From Trebouxia sp. TZW2008 (Eukaryota > Chlorophyta > Trebouxiophyceae > Trebouxiales > Trebouxiaceae), in the NCBI GenBank assembly GCA_002118135.1, contig BDIU01000366.1:85333-149332 (forward strand): a stretch of DNA of 64,000 bases, in the 5' to 3' direction. Positions 43,098-55,191 of this stretch are shown in pieces. The notes under the pieces were generated by a model that was not told the origin of the DNA, did no database searches, and saw nothing but the letters and a program-made list of their open reading frames with translations. The first letter of the stretch is position 1. Each line of letters opens with the position of its first letter. Made by a program: the position numbers and the translations under genes.

Positions 43098-46000
43098 ATG
43101 GCGTTGAGACATGTCCTGTCGCAGAAATGCTTGGCAAAGCTGCTCTGCAAATTTGGAATTGCTCCTGCGCCTTTTACAAGAGGCTTTTGCGTTTTCAGCC
43201 AGAGCACTGCAGTGGCACAGACAACACAGCAGACCGCAAGCGCTTGGAGATCATGGGCTGCAACTTCTGCGGCCATTGCTGGGCTTGCGTATATGATCCA
43301 TGAGTCAAATGGTGCAGCTCAGTGCCTGACGCCTCCCAGAAAGCAAGACGAGGTCACCGTCGATGCTCCGACCGAGCAGCTGCTGCGCTGGTTGCCCGCC
43401 GTTGGCGCTGAAGTCGACGCCATAGACGTCAAGACGTCGCAGAGCGTACGTACATTGCACAAAAAACTATCATGTGGCTCGAGCTGTTGGTGAACAAGCA
43501 CGACGTTTCATGCAGACACCAGCAGCAGGATATGGAGTCTTTGCCTCAAATGGTCTAAAACAACTGATGCATGTCAGCTGGTGGAAGCAGCCATGGTACA
43601 GAATGCGCAAACCCAATGACGGCATCGTGCTTGCGAGTTTTCCTTTGCAAGCTGCCATCACCCCTCAGACAATCTTATCAGACCCAGTTCTTGGCAGTAC
43701 GTACCAGGAGCTACTCAACATTGGTAAGAACAGGGCACAAACATGCTGTTGCTGACTTGTAGCATTTTCACAATACTACGCCATGCCATGACATTGCATC
43801 TCAGCTCAGACAAGGGACTTTGTGCTGCAGGTGTTGTGGATGAGCGGACATTGACACTGTTGTTCCTCACAGTCGAGAGGTATTCATGCATCATGAAGCA
43901 TACGCTTGCTGTCTGCTTAAAGTCATTGACACACACATTGAGCACTGCTTGCTTCTGCAGACAGTTGGGCATAGATTCAGTCTGGCATCCATGGCTCAAC
44001 ATGTTGCAAAAGAATCCTCCAGTACCACTATTCTACAGGTAATTGTTGACTGCCTGTCATCACATGTGACGAAGGCAGTTTGTGTAAATGTATTTAGCAT
44101 AAACCGTGAGCAGACAGCTGATCTCAACTGGTTTTGAGGGCTAAAGCTTATGATACCAGTGCAAGAATCAACAGAATCAATTTGAAGTTGACAAAGATGG
44201 CGCAAAACAGCCTCACAGAATAGACCGTGTGCGTGATGAAATGTTGCAGCATGGTGTGCATTCGCCTGTGCCAGCAATTTCGCCTTGCAAAGCTGTGCAG
44301 ACTTTGCTAAGACCTGATAAGCATGCTGTTTGCCCTGCAAGCACGCTGTTTGCTGTTCAAGCATCATGCTGTTTGCTCTTGAAGCACACATTTTGCTCAT
44401 GACCAGAGCTGATGTCTCCATCTGAGTTTGCTGATCTGCTGCAGTGGAGAAGAGATGGCTGAGCTGCGAGGCACTAGCCTGGAAGAAGCTGTAGGGTAAG
44501 GCTGTCAGTCCTTCAACCTATCTGAGAGCACAAAGCAGAATGCTTTGACCTTTGATCTGTCCAGTTCTGCCAATCAGTAGAATTTCCCAATTTCCTTGTG
44601 TGCGCATCGCCATGCCACTGCACACTGTAGGCCATTGCGGGACTGCTGTTTCAACTTTCTGAAACCGGTGTTCACCTTGTGATCAGACTCTGACTGAGTG
44701 GAACCAGATTGAACCTTTGGCAAAAATGTGGCTGGCATTCACAGACTGCTGATGGCCAGTAGTGGGCTGTCAGCCAGCACATGCCTTTTGACAATCAGCA
44801 GGAATACTACAGCTTTCAAAATCTTGCTTCATGCTCAGATCTTGAAACCCTGATAGCAGTCTCCCTGGTCTTCAGGAAGCAAATGCTGGCTGAAAGTTCA
44901 GCAGGCGTCCATATTGTGCCTATCTGATTAAGCCAGTCCGGCTCAAGTGCAAAATCTGCATGTGTGCAATGTTGAGCTGTTGGCCAGAGTATGCATTCCA
45001 CAAATCAGCAGGACTACTAGGCCTTTCAAGATCTGGCTTATACAATGCTCAGATCTTGAAGTAACCAAAGTAGTCCATCTGGCCTTTGAGGAGCACATGC
45101 TGGCTGACAGCTCAGCAGGCATACGCATTGCGCCTATCTGATCAAGCCAGCCCGCCTCAAATACAAGAAGTGCCTGTGTGCAGTGTTTAGCCAGTGGCCA
45201 ACACATGCTTTTTGACAGTCGGCAGGAATACTAGGCCTTTCAAGATCTGGCTCACTTGATGTTGAGATCTTGAAGAAAGCGAAGTATTTTCATTGGCTTC
45301 AAGAAGGAAATGCTGGCTGACAGCTCAGCAGGCATCTGGGTTGTGCCAGCCTGAATAAGCCAGCCTAGCAACACAGAACCTGAGGCACACTTTGTTGACA
45401 TTGAACATGCAGATTTGTTACATTTTCAGCGCATTTCAACAAACATCAACCATCTTTACTATGATGCACAAAGGAATCTGGCCTGGCAAGACAGCCCTTG
45501 GGCAGTGCACACCTGAAATCTATGCCAGCACATTTGATGACTGTTGTTAGTACCATGTACGATTACTATTATGCCTACTGTCACTATGACTGCAACAATT
45601 TTGTTTTACTAGTAGTTACCACTACTATCATAACTGGTGTCACTATCATTATGAGTGTGCGTGCAGGGTGCAGCGATGGCACCTAGCGCAGCAGTGGAAA
45701 CGCTTGGAGCCCGCATGCAAGGATCTGCTGCGTAAATCTGGAGCAGCAGACAAGCAACCCACGCTTGAGGATTTCATGTGGGCTCATGCCGTGTTCTGGT
45801 AAGCCAAAACATACACCAAGCAGCTTGCGGCGGCCAATGGCATTTGCTTTGCAATGATCATCATCATCACCATCATCAACATGTGTTCCAGTAAGCTTCT
45901 ATGACCCAGCTAGAATGCATGAGCAATGCTTTAGTGAGGCTGTCTACACAGCACGGTCAAGTGTTTTTTTTAACAGCAGGCATACAGCGGGTTTCAGCAC

Positions 46001-49000
46001 AAGCTGTTTTACGACAAAGCCACAGTGATTTGCAAGCACCACTGTGATGCCATGGCACAACTCCAAGAAGTCTGCAATCAAGCAGGCGGGAAACAGTTGA
46101 ATGAGCTGTACACGTGTGCACAGCTGTGTACGGTTTGATGCATCTTGAAGAGCTGTCTGTAGGCATGTGATGCAACCTGGGCAAGCAGCAATATGTGATC
46201 CTAAGTCTTTCACGAAAGACGTTCAGACAGTCTCCTTTCGTGTGGAAACTTGAGATCATACATCAACTGCTTGCTCAGCTGCTCATGCCTGCAAGTGGCT
46301 TAACTACCACCCAGCTGACATTTGGCTGACATACATGTAAATTGAAGGGCTATGTAAAGGCACTTGATGTAAATTGGCCAAGCAATAACATGTGGTCCCA
46401 GGTCTTTCAGTGAAAGAGGTCCAGGCAACCTTCTTGTCCCAGACCAGTCTGGACCCATAGACCAGCTGCTTGCTCAGCTGCTCATGCCATGCAGCCTGCC
46501 TACGTCCCAGCTGACATCCTGGCTGGATAAACTGTATCTTTGAAGGGCTGTTTATAGGCATGTGCTGCAATCTGCAGCAGTTTGCGGTCACAGTCTTTCC
46601 AGTCAAAGACATCCCGGCAGCCTCTTGGGTCTGGAAAGGACTGAAACTACAGACCAGCTGCTTGCTTGGCTGCTCATGCTGCGCAGCCTAACTAGCACCC
46701 AGCTGACATTTGGCTGGATTTCACATGAATTGAAGAGCTATGTACTGGCACATGATGCAAACTGTCTAAGCAGCGATATGCGGTACCAGGCTTTTCAGTC
46801 AAAGAAGTCCCGGCACCCCTTCTTGAGGCTGAACGAGTCTAGTACCACTCATCAGCTGCTTGCTCAGCTGCTCATGCCATGCAAGCTACCTAGCACCCAG
46901 CTGACATCTGACTGCCTGATTGTATCTTGAAGGGCTGTTTACAGGCATGTGATACAACTGGCCAAGCGAATACGTGGTGTCACATTTGCCATGGAAGAAG
47001 TCCAGACACCCTCCTTTCTTCGGCGATCCTGGACACCACACATCAACTGCTTGCTCAGCTGCATATGCCATGCAGCTTACTCACCACTCAGCTGACATCT
47101 AGCTGGCAAGACCTGCAATTGGGAGTATGGCTCATGCCCTGCGGGTGTAGGTCAATGCTGCTCGACCTCTCTAGCTTGTGGGACCTGTGATTATGACCAT
47201 GGCTTTTGACCCTGCAGGTCTAGGTCATTGTCATTCCCTCAGCCAAGTGCACAAGCTGGGCAGTTGGTGACTACACCACAAGAAGGCATTGTGCCTGGCC
47301 TTGATTTCTGCAACCACAGAACGGACTCCATTGCAAAGTGGACCATATTTGGGACGCCTGGTCTACAGGTTTGTTCTGCTGTGCATACATTTGTAAAATG
47401 TTGAAGAATGCTATGACTATGCTTTATTTCTTGGATGTGTGGTGCATTGATACTATGCTTGACTGTGAACGATCATGGCAACATGTAACACATTCTACAC
47501 ATGGATGCTGGGTGTTTGAGGCCCAAGTCCAGTCTCGCCCAGGCGTGCCTGCTGCAGCACTGACATGCAGTGTTCAAACTTGTCCATTGTGCTTTCAGGT
47601 GGCTGCCTCTGGGGAGGCTGCTGTCATACCCACCCAAATGGCTTTGGTCTGTCCAAGACAGCAAGCACCTAGGATAGGGGACGAGATCACCATTGACTAT
47701 GGTGACAAAAGCAATGAGCAGCTTTTGATGTCATATGGTGAGCAACATGCTGTATTGTGACCTGCATGCGGGTAGCTTTCCCCTGTGTACCTGAGCTGTG
47801 CTGTGCTGTGCTGTGCTGTGCTGTGCTGTGCTGTGCTGTGCTGGGTTCTGGCGTGCAATAATTGCCCCAGGATTTTGTTTTGGAAGCTTTCATTAGCAGC
47901 AGTTCTGATGGCAATGCTCCAGACATAATAGATGGCAATGTCATTGGCATACATGTTCACAAGATGAAGTTCACAGTGCCACTGTAGGATTTGCGCAACC
48001 CAACAACATAAATGACGTGCTGATGGTCAAGTGCCCGATTGCACCTCCAGAGGACAGAGATGAGTCCCTTGAAGCCAGACTTCAACTGCTGAGGTCAAGG
48101 GGGTTGCAGCCGCAGCTGTTCCTACCAGCAAAGCTGCTTGAGCTGCGGCCCACCCGCAGTGCAAAAGACAGGTCAGGGCTTGAAAACACTTGTCAGCAAG
48201 CTTTGTGCATTCATGCTTGAATGAGCAGTACAACGCAAGTGCCCAATTGCCTCTTCAGAGGATAGGGATGAGTTGCAGAAGCAAGACTGCAACCACTGAG
48301 GTCAAGAAGATCGAGGCTGCAGCTGTTCCTACCAGCGAAGCTGCTTGAGCTGCGGCCCACACGCAGGGCAAAGGACAAGTCAGGGGCTCAAACCACGTGT
48401 CAAGCAGCTTGCAACTGTGCTTGAATGCGCGCAACAACACACAGTACCTGGCTACATAAATCCTGAAAACAGTCTGCAATGCATGTCTATGACAGGTTGT
48501 TGCTGCTCTGCGTTTTGCTGTGCCTGGCTCAACTGTGTCAGGCTTGATGCTGTGTGCCATTGCTATAGTCATAGGCAACAGCTAGAATGTGTGGGATGAG
48601 CACAACGGGCAAATCCTTGTTGTGTGCGCTTGATCCCACGCATGCAGCTGCTGTCTAACAGTGCACAGTGGTGCACCTCTGTCAGTCAGATAGTTGCAGA
48701 TAGCATCAATGCAGTCACGCCAGCAGCCAGGTAGACAGGAGACGTCAACATCTGGCGGTGTCATTACTTTTTGTCTCCAGTTCACATTCCTCAAGAACGA
48801 TCTTCCAGCAGAGTTATGACTAGCCAAATGGTTTGTATAGCCAGTGATGGTTCACAACGACTGGTGTCAACACGATCTGCTTTACTTCATGAGGAGTCCA
48901 GCTGGTCCAAAGCTGTCCTTGCAATGTGCAGAGGGTTTTGGTCAAATCCACTGCAGCATTTGCTTTCTGCATGTTGATCAGAAGAGTCCTGTCCCATGGG

Positions 49001-52000
49001 CGAGCTGTGTTGCATGAGTTTGGCTCATGCCTGAAAAGCACATGTACACAGATATCAGCCTGGGTCAAGTGTGCCAGACAACACAAGAGTCCACAAGGAC
49101 CTAGCAGTGTAGAGGAGAGCAGAAGACACAGGCTGATACCTGGCATGTTATTTTTTCTTGCCTGAATCAGCTCTGTGCAACACTGCTGTGAAACTTAGTG
49201 CCGAGGCGCAATGCATGCCCGGCTGTATCAACGTTGCCTTCATCGCATTTTATGACAAAGGCTTCGTCAGTCCCCTGATGATGATACATGCTCATGCAGC
49301 AGGTGCAGCAGTTGCAGTCAGCTGGCTTGCAGTGCATGACTGTGCACATTTGAAGGTTTCTGCAGAGCTGTCCTTGCCACAAGGCTACATGTCAAAGCAT
49401 ACAATGGCCGTAAGGTAGCTCAAGCGCAAGATGCAGCAGCTGAAGCCGTCCTGATAGCCTTACAATGCACGCCCACCCATATCCCCATGCACATCTTTTG
49501 CATTTTGTCAAAAAAACCCTGTTTGTCAAACACACTCATTACGTCATCTGCATGCTGGACAGAGCTGATGTGTAGCTTGCGTGCAGTTGGCAGTCATGCC
49601 CATGTGGAGCATGTCCTGTTCCGCTGCCATTTTGAGGTCAGGCAGAACCGATTTGTTGTTGGCTCAGTCTGGGCTCAAGCTGAAGGTGTACTAGGCAACT
49701 CTTCCAATACTGGACATAACTTGCTTTGCACTGCTGCCTGTTAGGGCTTTTTTGAAGAGGCCGCACAATTGTGCTTGATGCAAGGCACCAGGTCGCCTTG
49801 TTTGCAGGCTGCCCAAAGCTGGTTCTTAGCTTGAATGCATGAAATACTTATGCCCATGTGGAGCATGTCCTGTTCCCCTGCCATATTGAGGTCAGTCAGA
49901 ACCAATTTGTTGCTGGCTCAGACTGGGCTCAAGCTGAAGGTGTACTAGGCAACTCTTTCACTACTGGACTGGACTTGCTTTGCGCTGCTGCTTGCTGGGA
50001 CTGTTTGTCCCTGTGCTCAAGGAGCTGATCTCCTGGCTCTCACACTTTGCATTCTGTTGTTGTGTAACAGAAGTACCGCTGTCATGGCTGAAGTCCTTGA
50101 GGACAATGGGATGCTACATTGGACAAACGCCCAGCCACAGGTGCATCAATTGAAATCTAGCTTGCTGTCAGGATTAAAGATAGCTATGTTGTCATCTGGA
50201 CACCGTGACATTCACTTGAATCTAGACCTTTCTGTCCAATGTGAGTTTGCTGTGTTCGTGCAGGCATAAGTTGTGGTTACCAGAAGATGTCGAGGAAACA
50301 CTCAAGATCCTGGTCATGGTTCCCAAGCAATTGGAGGCAGAGCTGATCTCTGAGACGCAACCAGAGCCTGCTGAGAACACCTTGGACAAAGGTGCTGACT
50401 TCAAGTCTACAGTCAAGTCTGTAACAACTGGGTTTGCCCACAGTGGATGGTTGCATCACTTATTTTGCTCAGGAGTGCTACTGCATACAGAATGCAGGAA
50501 TTGTCTCTTGACTGCACTATTCCATGCCTTGAGGCATGTCCTTGGGTTGGGTTCTTCATGTCAAGAGGGAACTGTAGCAGCTAGCGCAACTGCCCTCTGC
50601 GTTGGACCATAAACAGCACAAACATTAATCTTTCCACCAGGGTATGCCTTGTAGCACAGTGCCTCTTTATGGCTGAACTGCACTTTAGCCTTTCAAGTTG
50701 GTGCTGTGCTGTTAGCCTTTCAAGTGGTGCTGTGCTCCAGGCATTCCTGGCAGCAGCTGCACTGTGCAGCTGGTCACAGACAGCAGAAACATTCACATCA
50801 CGACATGCTTTGTGGCTAAAAGCTTCTTGCTGGCTCAACTGCAGTGTAGCCATGTCATTGGCGCTAGCCAGCATGTCTCGGCAGCACATTGCCGTTGACA
50901 ACGGGCAGAAATATCATTGAACCATCTACCAGGATATGCTTTGCAGCACAGTACCTCGCGATGACTCAACTGCAGTGCAGCCATTGGGCAGGCGCCAGGT
51001 TACCAAGCATGTCTTGGCAATTGTGTCACTGAAGGTTGTCTGCCATGCTGTCTGATGCATTTGCATGGAGGTGCTGCCTTCAAATTATCACAGAACAGTA
51101 GCTGGCACAGTTGCACTGTGCAGCTGCACACTAGAAGCAGTGTCTCTGAGCCCCTGACCACGACATGCTAGGCAGCACATTGCTTTGTGATGACTCGACT
51201 ACGGTGTAGCCATCTGACAGGCAATATGCTCCCAAGCGTGTTTTGGCAGGTGTGTCATTGAGGACTGTTTGCCGTGCCGTGCTGTCTGATGCTGGCAGTT
51301 GTGTCCAAGGTGCTGCCTTGAAGACCAAAGCCAACAATGTGTTGATGCAGCTGCACTAACCAGCTAAACTCTGGCAGCAGTGTCATTGAGCCAATCATCA
51401 GGGCATGCTTTGCCGCATAATGTCTGTGGGTGGCTCAACTTTTTGCAGCCATTTTCAGGCGCTGCGCTCCTGAGCATGTTTTGGCAGGTGTGTCAGTGAG
51501 GATGGTTTGCCATGCTGTCTGCTGCTGGCGACAGTGTCCAAGATGCTGCCTTCAAGGTGTGGCTGTCTGCTGCTGGCGATAGTGTCCAAGATGCTGCCTT
51601 CAAGGTTCAAGTCGCCAATAACTTCATGAACTTGCACTGTGCTCTTGACCCCTAACAGCAGTGTCATTGACCCTTCTGCCAGGACATGCTTTGTAGCGAA
51701 GCTTGTCTGTGTGGCTCAACAGTGTAGCCATGCAAGAAACAAAGTGCTGCCAGCATGTCTGGGCAGCATCTGCAATCCACCACAGGTAGAGCTGTCATTG
51801 ACCTACCCACAAGGTCATATTCAGGTTCTGCTGATGACCATTTGTGACAAGAAAAGTAGGACCCATCAGTCACACTCCAATTATTGTTTGTGAGGACCAG
51901 CCCTGCGACTATACAGCATGCGCCTTTGGTCCCTTCATGCAAAAGACTGTCTGTCATGCATACTGCTTACGGTGGCGCAATGACTGAGCGCCTGGGCCTG

Positions 52001-52585
52001 CAGTTGAGGAGTCAGGCGAGCGCTTGGCAGTGCTGACCACATTGGAGGGGTTGTTACGGCTGAAACACCTTCAGATGGAGGGGGAGGATGGCACTGGTGC
52101 CTTAGAGTCTGACAGTACCATCATGGATGTGAGTCGACAAAGCAAATCTGGTTCTGCTGTGCTTTGCATTGATGCGGATTTCAATCTGCCTTCGTGCAAA
52201 GGCCATTGACTGGTTGTATCAGCTGAGAAAAATGCATGAGCTCAGCAGTATGTGCACATGTGGTCTTGTGATGTACAGCATAGATGCGTGGACATGCACA
52301 GAGGGTGTTCAGTGTGTATGCCTGTTGGCTAGCCTGCGCAGTGCAGCAGAGATTGTGTGATGATAGCTGGGATCACAAGGCTCAGTCAGATAGCGTGTCT
52401 CATTACTAAGCACCAATTGCTTTGCTGCTACTCAGGCTGAAGGAGAATCTATGTCAGAAACAAAGCGAGCCTGCCTGCTGTACAGAGCTTCCCAAAAGCG
52501 GATTGCCAGGGAATACCTGATCAGGGCTCGCCATGAGCTTGACACAGAATTGGACAGACTCAGGAAGTTACAGCAGCAAGAGTGA
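43098..52585 (+). CDS. SET-domain protein of the RuBisCO-LSMT/SETD type, 13 exons, about 601 aa
   Basis: Exons are 43098-43445, 43516-43723, 43831-43879, 43961-44038, 44445-44495, 45667-45798, 47218-47368, 47599-47737, 47988-48171, 50071-50140, 50271-50391, 52004-52128 and 52436-52585; the total is 602 codons. The first ~65 residues have Arg/Lys/Ser and no acidic residue, followed by a hydrophobic stretch (AATSAAIAGLAYMI), suggesting chloroplast or mitochondrial import. The split SET domain shows GYGVFAS, VDERTLTLLFLTVE, WHPWLNMLQKNPPVPLFY, PGLDFCNH (N321-H322) and ITIDYGDKSNEQLL (catalytic-type Tyr ~373). It then continues into the GFAQPNNINDVLM and helical substrate-binding half, ending SQKRIAREYLIRARHELD. 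This family methylates Lys in plastid and cytosolic proteins; the target here is unknown. A ~22-residue insertion follows GVFASNG. The 50140/50271 junction is the least certain. Introns 5, 6, 9 and 11 are long and full of tandem repeats. Confidence 0.85.
44770..45370. repeat. Intronic tandem repeat, ~210-bp unit, three copies
   Basis: Units begin near 44777, 44990 and 45200. Each contains CAGCAGGAATACTA or a variant, CTTTCAA.ATCT.GCT, GCTCAGATCTTGAA, ATGCTGGCTGA.AG.TCAGCAGGC and ATTAAGCCAG or a variant. It fills much of the intron before exon 6 of the SET gene. Confidence 0.85.
46040..47170. repeat. Intronic tandem repeat, ~190-bp unit, five to six copies
   Basis: Copies carry CAACTGCTTGCTCAGCTGCTCATGCC or a variant (46263, 46460, 46658, 46855, 47045), then ACCCAGCTGACAT.TGGCTGG, then AGGGCTGT.TA.AGGCA.GTGATGCAA. 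At the right end, CCTGCGGGTGTAG at about 47140 imitates the acceptor of exon 7 (CCTGCAGGTCTAG at 47212). Confidence 0.85.
47791..47843. repeat. (GCTGT)n pentanucleotide repeat
   Basis: About ten perfect GCTGT units lie in the intron after SET exon 8. It produces an artefactual AQHST open frame on the other strand. Confidence 0.97.
48233..48390 (+). repeat. Decayed downstream copy of SET exon 9
   Basis: About 155 bp repeat exon 9 (from 48027) at an offset of ~206 bp, including CAGCTGTTCCTACCAGC.AAGCTGCTTGAGCTGCGGCCCAC and the donor region. A few indels and a TGA break the frame. Confidence 0.9.
49593..49970. repeat. Intronic duplication, ~120 bp, two copies 255 bp apart
   Basis: 49593-49715 and 49848-49968 share TGCCCATGTGGAGCATGTCCTGTTCC, GAACC.ATTTGTTG and GGCTCAAGCTGAAGGTGTACTAGGCAACTCTT with few differences. 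No exon is involved here. Confidence 0.9.
50640..51735. repeat. Intronic tandem repeat, ~150-250-bp unit, about six copies
   Basis: Each unit has a variant of ATGCTTTGCAGCACA, then a variant of GATGACTCAACTGCAGTGTAGCCAT, then a GCATGTCT-GGCAG block. Copies are near 50643, 50800, 50935, 51165, 51405 and 51685. A local 47-bp doublet (GATGCTGCCTTCAAGGT) is at 51540-51605. All are in the intron before SET exon 12. Confidence 0.85.
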
Positions 52586-53089
52586 CAGCAGCATGTCTTC
52601 ATCCTGACTGTACTTGCGTGCTGGAGCATAGAGCAGCACACCATGAGCACAACAGCAGCGCAGTTCTGGCGCTGGGACCCAGCATGCGACACGCATACTC
52701 TACAAGCAAGTCTAAGACTTGCAAGCAACCATTTCAGTGTCTATGCTGACTCAGCTCATGCATTTGGAAACAAGTCCCTCCCACCTGTTTGCCCATTTGA
52801 ATTTTTGTTTGAATCATCCAATTGATGCAATGCAAATAAAAGCAGCTTATCTGACAGTTTGTCAAACCTTTGATAGGCACATGTTTGCAATGAGAGTGCA
52901 TGCAGCTCACCAAGGCCCCTTGTGCTCTGCCTGTGATGTGCAACAATGCACATCGGCACCAAACTCTGTATGCAGCCGCATTGGATCATCACAACGACAA
53001 ATAGAATCCTCGTCATCATGCCCGCATGGGGCACAAGGCATGCTTTGCATCGTAATGTCTCATGCTGCGTTTCAAACGACTGCAAGCAA
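52586..53089. other. Intergenic spacer
   Basis: This lies between the SET stop and the next promoter. No convincing exon was found on either strand. Confidence 0.45.
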
Positions 53090-53317
53090 TGAGTCGGCCT
53101 TTTGTTGTGCAGCTAGCTGTGCAAAGCGGTCGTGTAAATTGTCCAGACCGTTGGCGTCGGCCGGTTGTGCAGAGTCTGGCGCGAGAGCAACAGCACCACT
53201 GCTGACTGCGCTGGCAGAGTAGTGCCTTGGAGGTGACCGGCAGCCTTCTCCCGCTCGCCTCACTTGAGCGAAGCTGCGCTATCCCTGCTCAAGGCGTTGT
53301 CCCTTACTGTTTGAAGC
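53090..53317 (+). promoter_or_regulatory. CpG-rich promoter region of the SYCP2-like gene
   Basis: The CpG cluster (AAGCGGTCGTG, TTGGCGTCGGCCGG, TCGCCTC) leads to the ATG at 53318 and extends into the first intron. A minus-strand open frame at 53072-53263 lacks an ATG and could not be spliced to one. Confidence 0.4.
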
Positions 53318-55157
53318 ATGGCGCCGAATAAACATAAAAGCAGCAAGGTGACCCGATTCGCCACCGCCCTCGACCAGAGCTCTCTAGCTGTGCTGTGTCA
53401 GCACGAGCTGTTCGCACGCGCAGCTGCTTCCCTTGACAGTCCATTGCTGTGCAGATCATTTTGTCGTCTGTTTTAGCTCGTGAAGATCAGGAATGCCTGT
53501 TGTCTGAGCTGAAGACCCTGCAAGCTGAACAGCAAGCCACCCTGTCCAGCAAGGCAGAGGTACAGGCTGTTTGTGGACATCTGCAGAGCGTAAGCTGCTT
53601 CCAAGTGCCTGTCTCATTGCTGTAAACTTGACTTGCTGCTACAAGCAAGCGCCGTTGCCCCCTTTCACCTCCTGTTGCAGGGTCTGTACTTGTGCTTGAA
53701 GAGCCACAATGCATCAAATTTTGCTGACTCTGAAGACCGTGGGTCTGATTGCTGAATGACGGACCCTTCACACACAAGCTGCACTCAAGTGTGGTGCTTA
53801 GGCTGCAGCCAAATGAGTTTTTGGCATCAGAGGCTGACTGTGCGTCTGTCAAATCTGCTGCAGGTGGTGACAGGGGCAAAAGGCTGGAACAAGCTCACTC
53901 TGCAGCTGCTGGTGCACTTGCTGAAAACTATCCCTGCTGACCTGACGTAAGTTCTTGCACCTTCGCTCTGCAAGGACGACATCTGAGTTCTGCTTTTCAA
54001 GCCTTGACCCGGTCAGGCAAGCGTTGCAGCACACTTTTGTGTCGACTGCAGAGAGCAGCTTGCCAAGATCTTGCTGGATAGTCAACTTCTGAAGCTTATG
54101 GCACACGCCTTTGACAAGCTGAACAGGGCACTGCAGGAGGTACGCAACTGTGGAAACACGACAGTGACTTAGCTGCTGTGCAAGGAGCAGCACTGCTTCA
54201 TGCATGTGACTGCTCTGGGACAAAACCATTAGGAGCATCTCAACAAAGCCTGTTGCAAATTGCAGGGCGCCTCCAACAAGCAGCTTGAGCATGCCATGAT
54301 GGTCTTGTTGCAGACAGTGGGAGATCTCAGTGCCTGCCAATACAAAGGTGTGTAGTTTTTGTGATTGTTGACATCAATTCTGGTGGCGTGATCAAATGCT
54401 GTCCATACCACGTCTCTGCAGCATGCGAACATTGCCCAGCAATGTATAGCACCTTTAATCAAATCTCTATTCGCAGTGCAGCTCATGTCTGTGAAAATGA
54501 TCTGCAATTTTAACTGTGTTGCTGAAGATCTTGTACAGACAGTTTTGTGAATGGTGACTGTACATGTATGCAGGCCCAGGCAAGCAAGGGATGGTGCATG
54601 GCAAGGACAAGTGTGGAGCAATCATGGTGGAGCGGCTTGTCAGCTTTTGTGCCTCCAAGTAATGTCTCACACCTCCACACGCCATTATCTGCTTGTCTCG
54701 CCGTATAGTGTGGAAGCAACAGGCTGTCCAATTTCCAAAACCAATAATCATTGAATTCTGATCCGTGTGCGCATTGTAATTGCCCAGTTCTGGCAGACAC
54801 CTTGCCCGAACAAACAAGCAAGCTGTGCCACTGTATCTGTACTAACAGCTCAAACGTCTATAGCATGTGAAATATCACCATGCTTGATGCAGGGTGGTTA
54901 GCCTTGTGCTGCGTCGGCGCTGCATTCAAGTGTTGCTGGAGCTGACAACAAGGTCATCCAGCAACAGAGAGCTGTTGTTCAGCAACGAGGAAGGCTGTAA
55001 GCATTTGTTTGGCCATGTGGTGGCATCATGCAGTGACTACTCTACTCAGGTAAATGGCTGTGCATCAGAGTTGACAGTAGCGAGGGTTTCACTTGAATGC
55101 GCACTGTCATCAGCAACTACATTGCTGCTCCTGTGCAGGCTGCTTCTGCTTCTGCTT

Positions 55158-55191
<34 letters not shown>

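Noticed and set aside
47687..47960. Minus-strand frames with AQHST repeats
   Set aside because: They only translate the GCTGT microsatellite.
52719..53222. Plus-strand 167-codon frame, and the opposing minus frame 53072-53263
   Set aside because: Neither has an ATG or splice partner that gives a coherent protein. The minus frame looks mildly coding but has no start.
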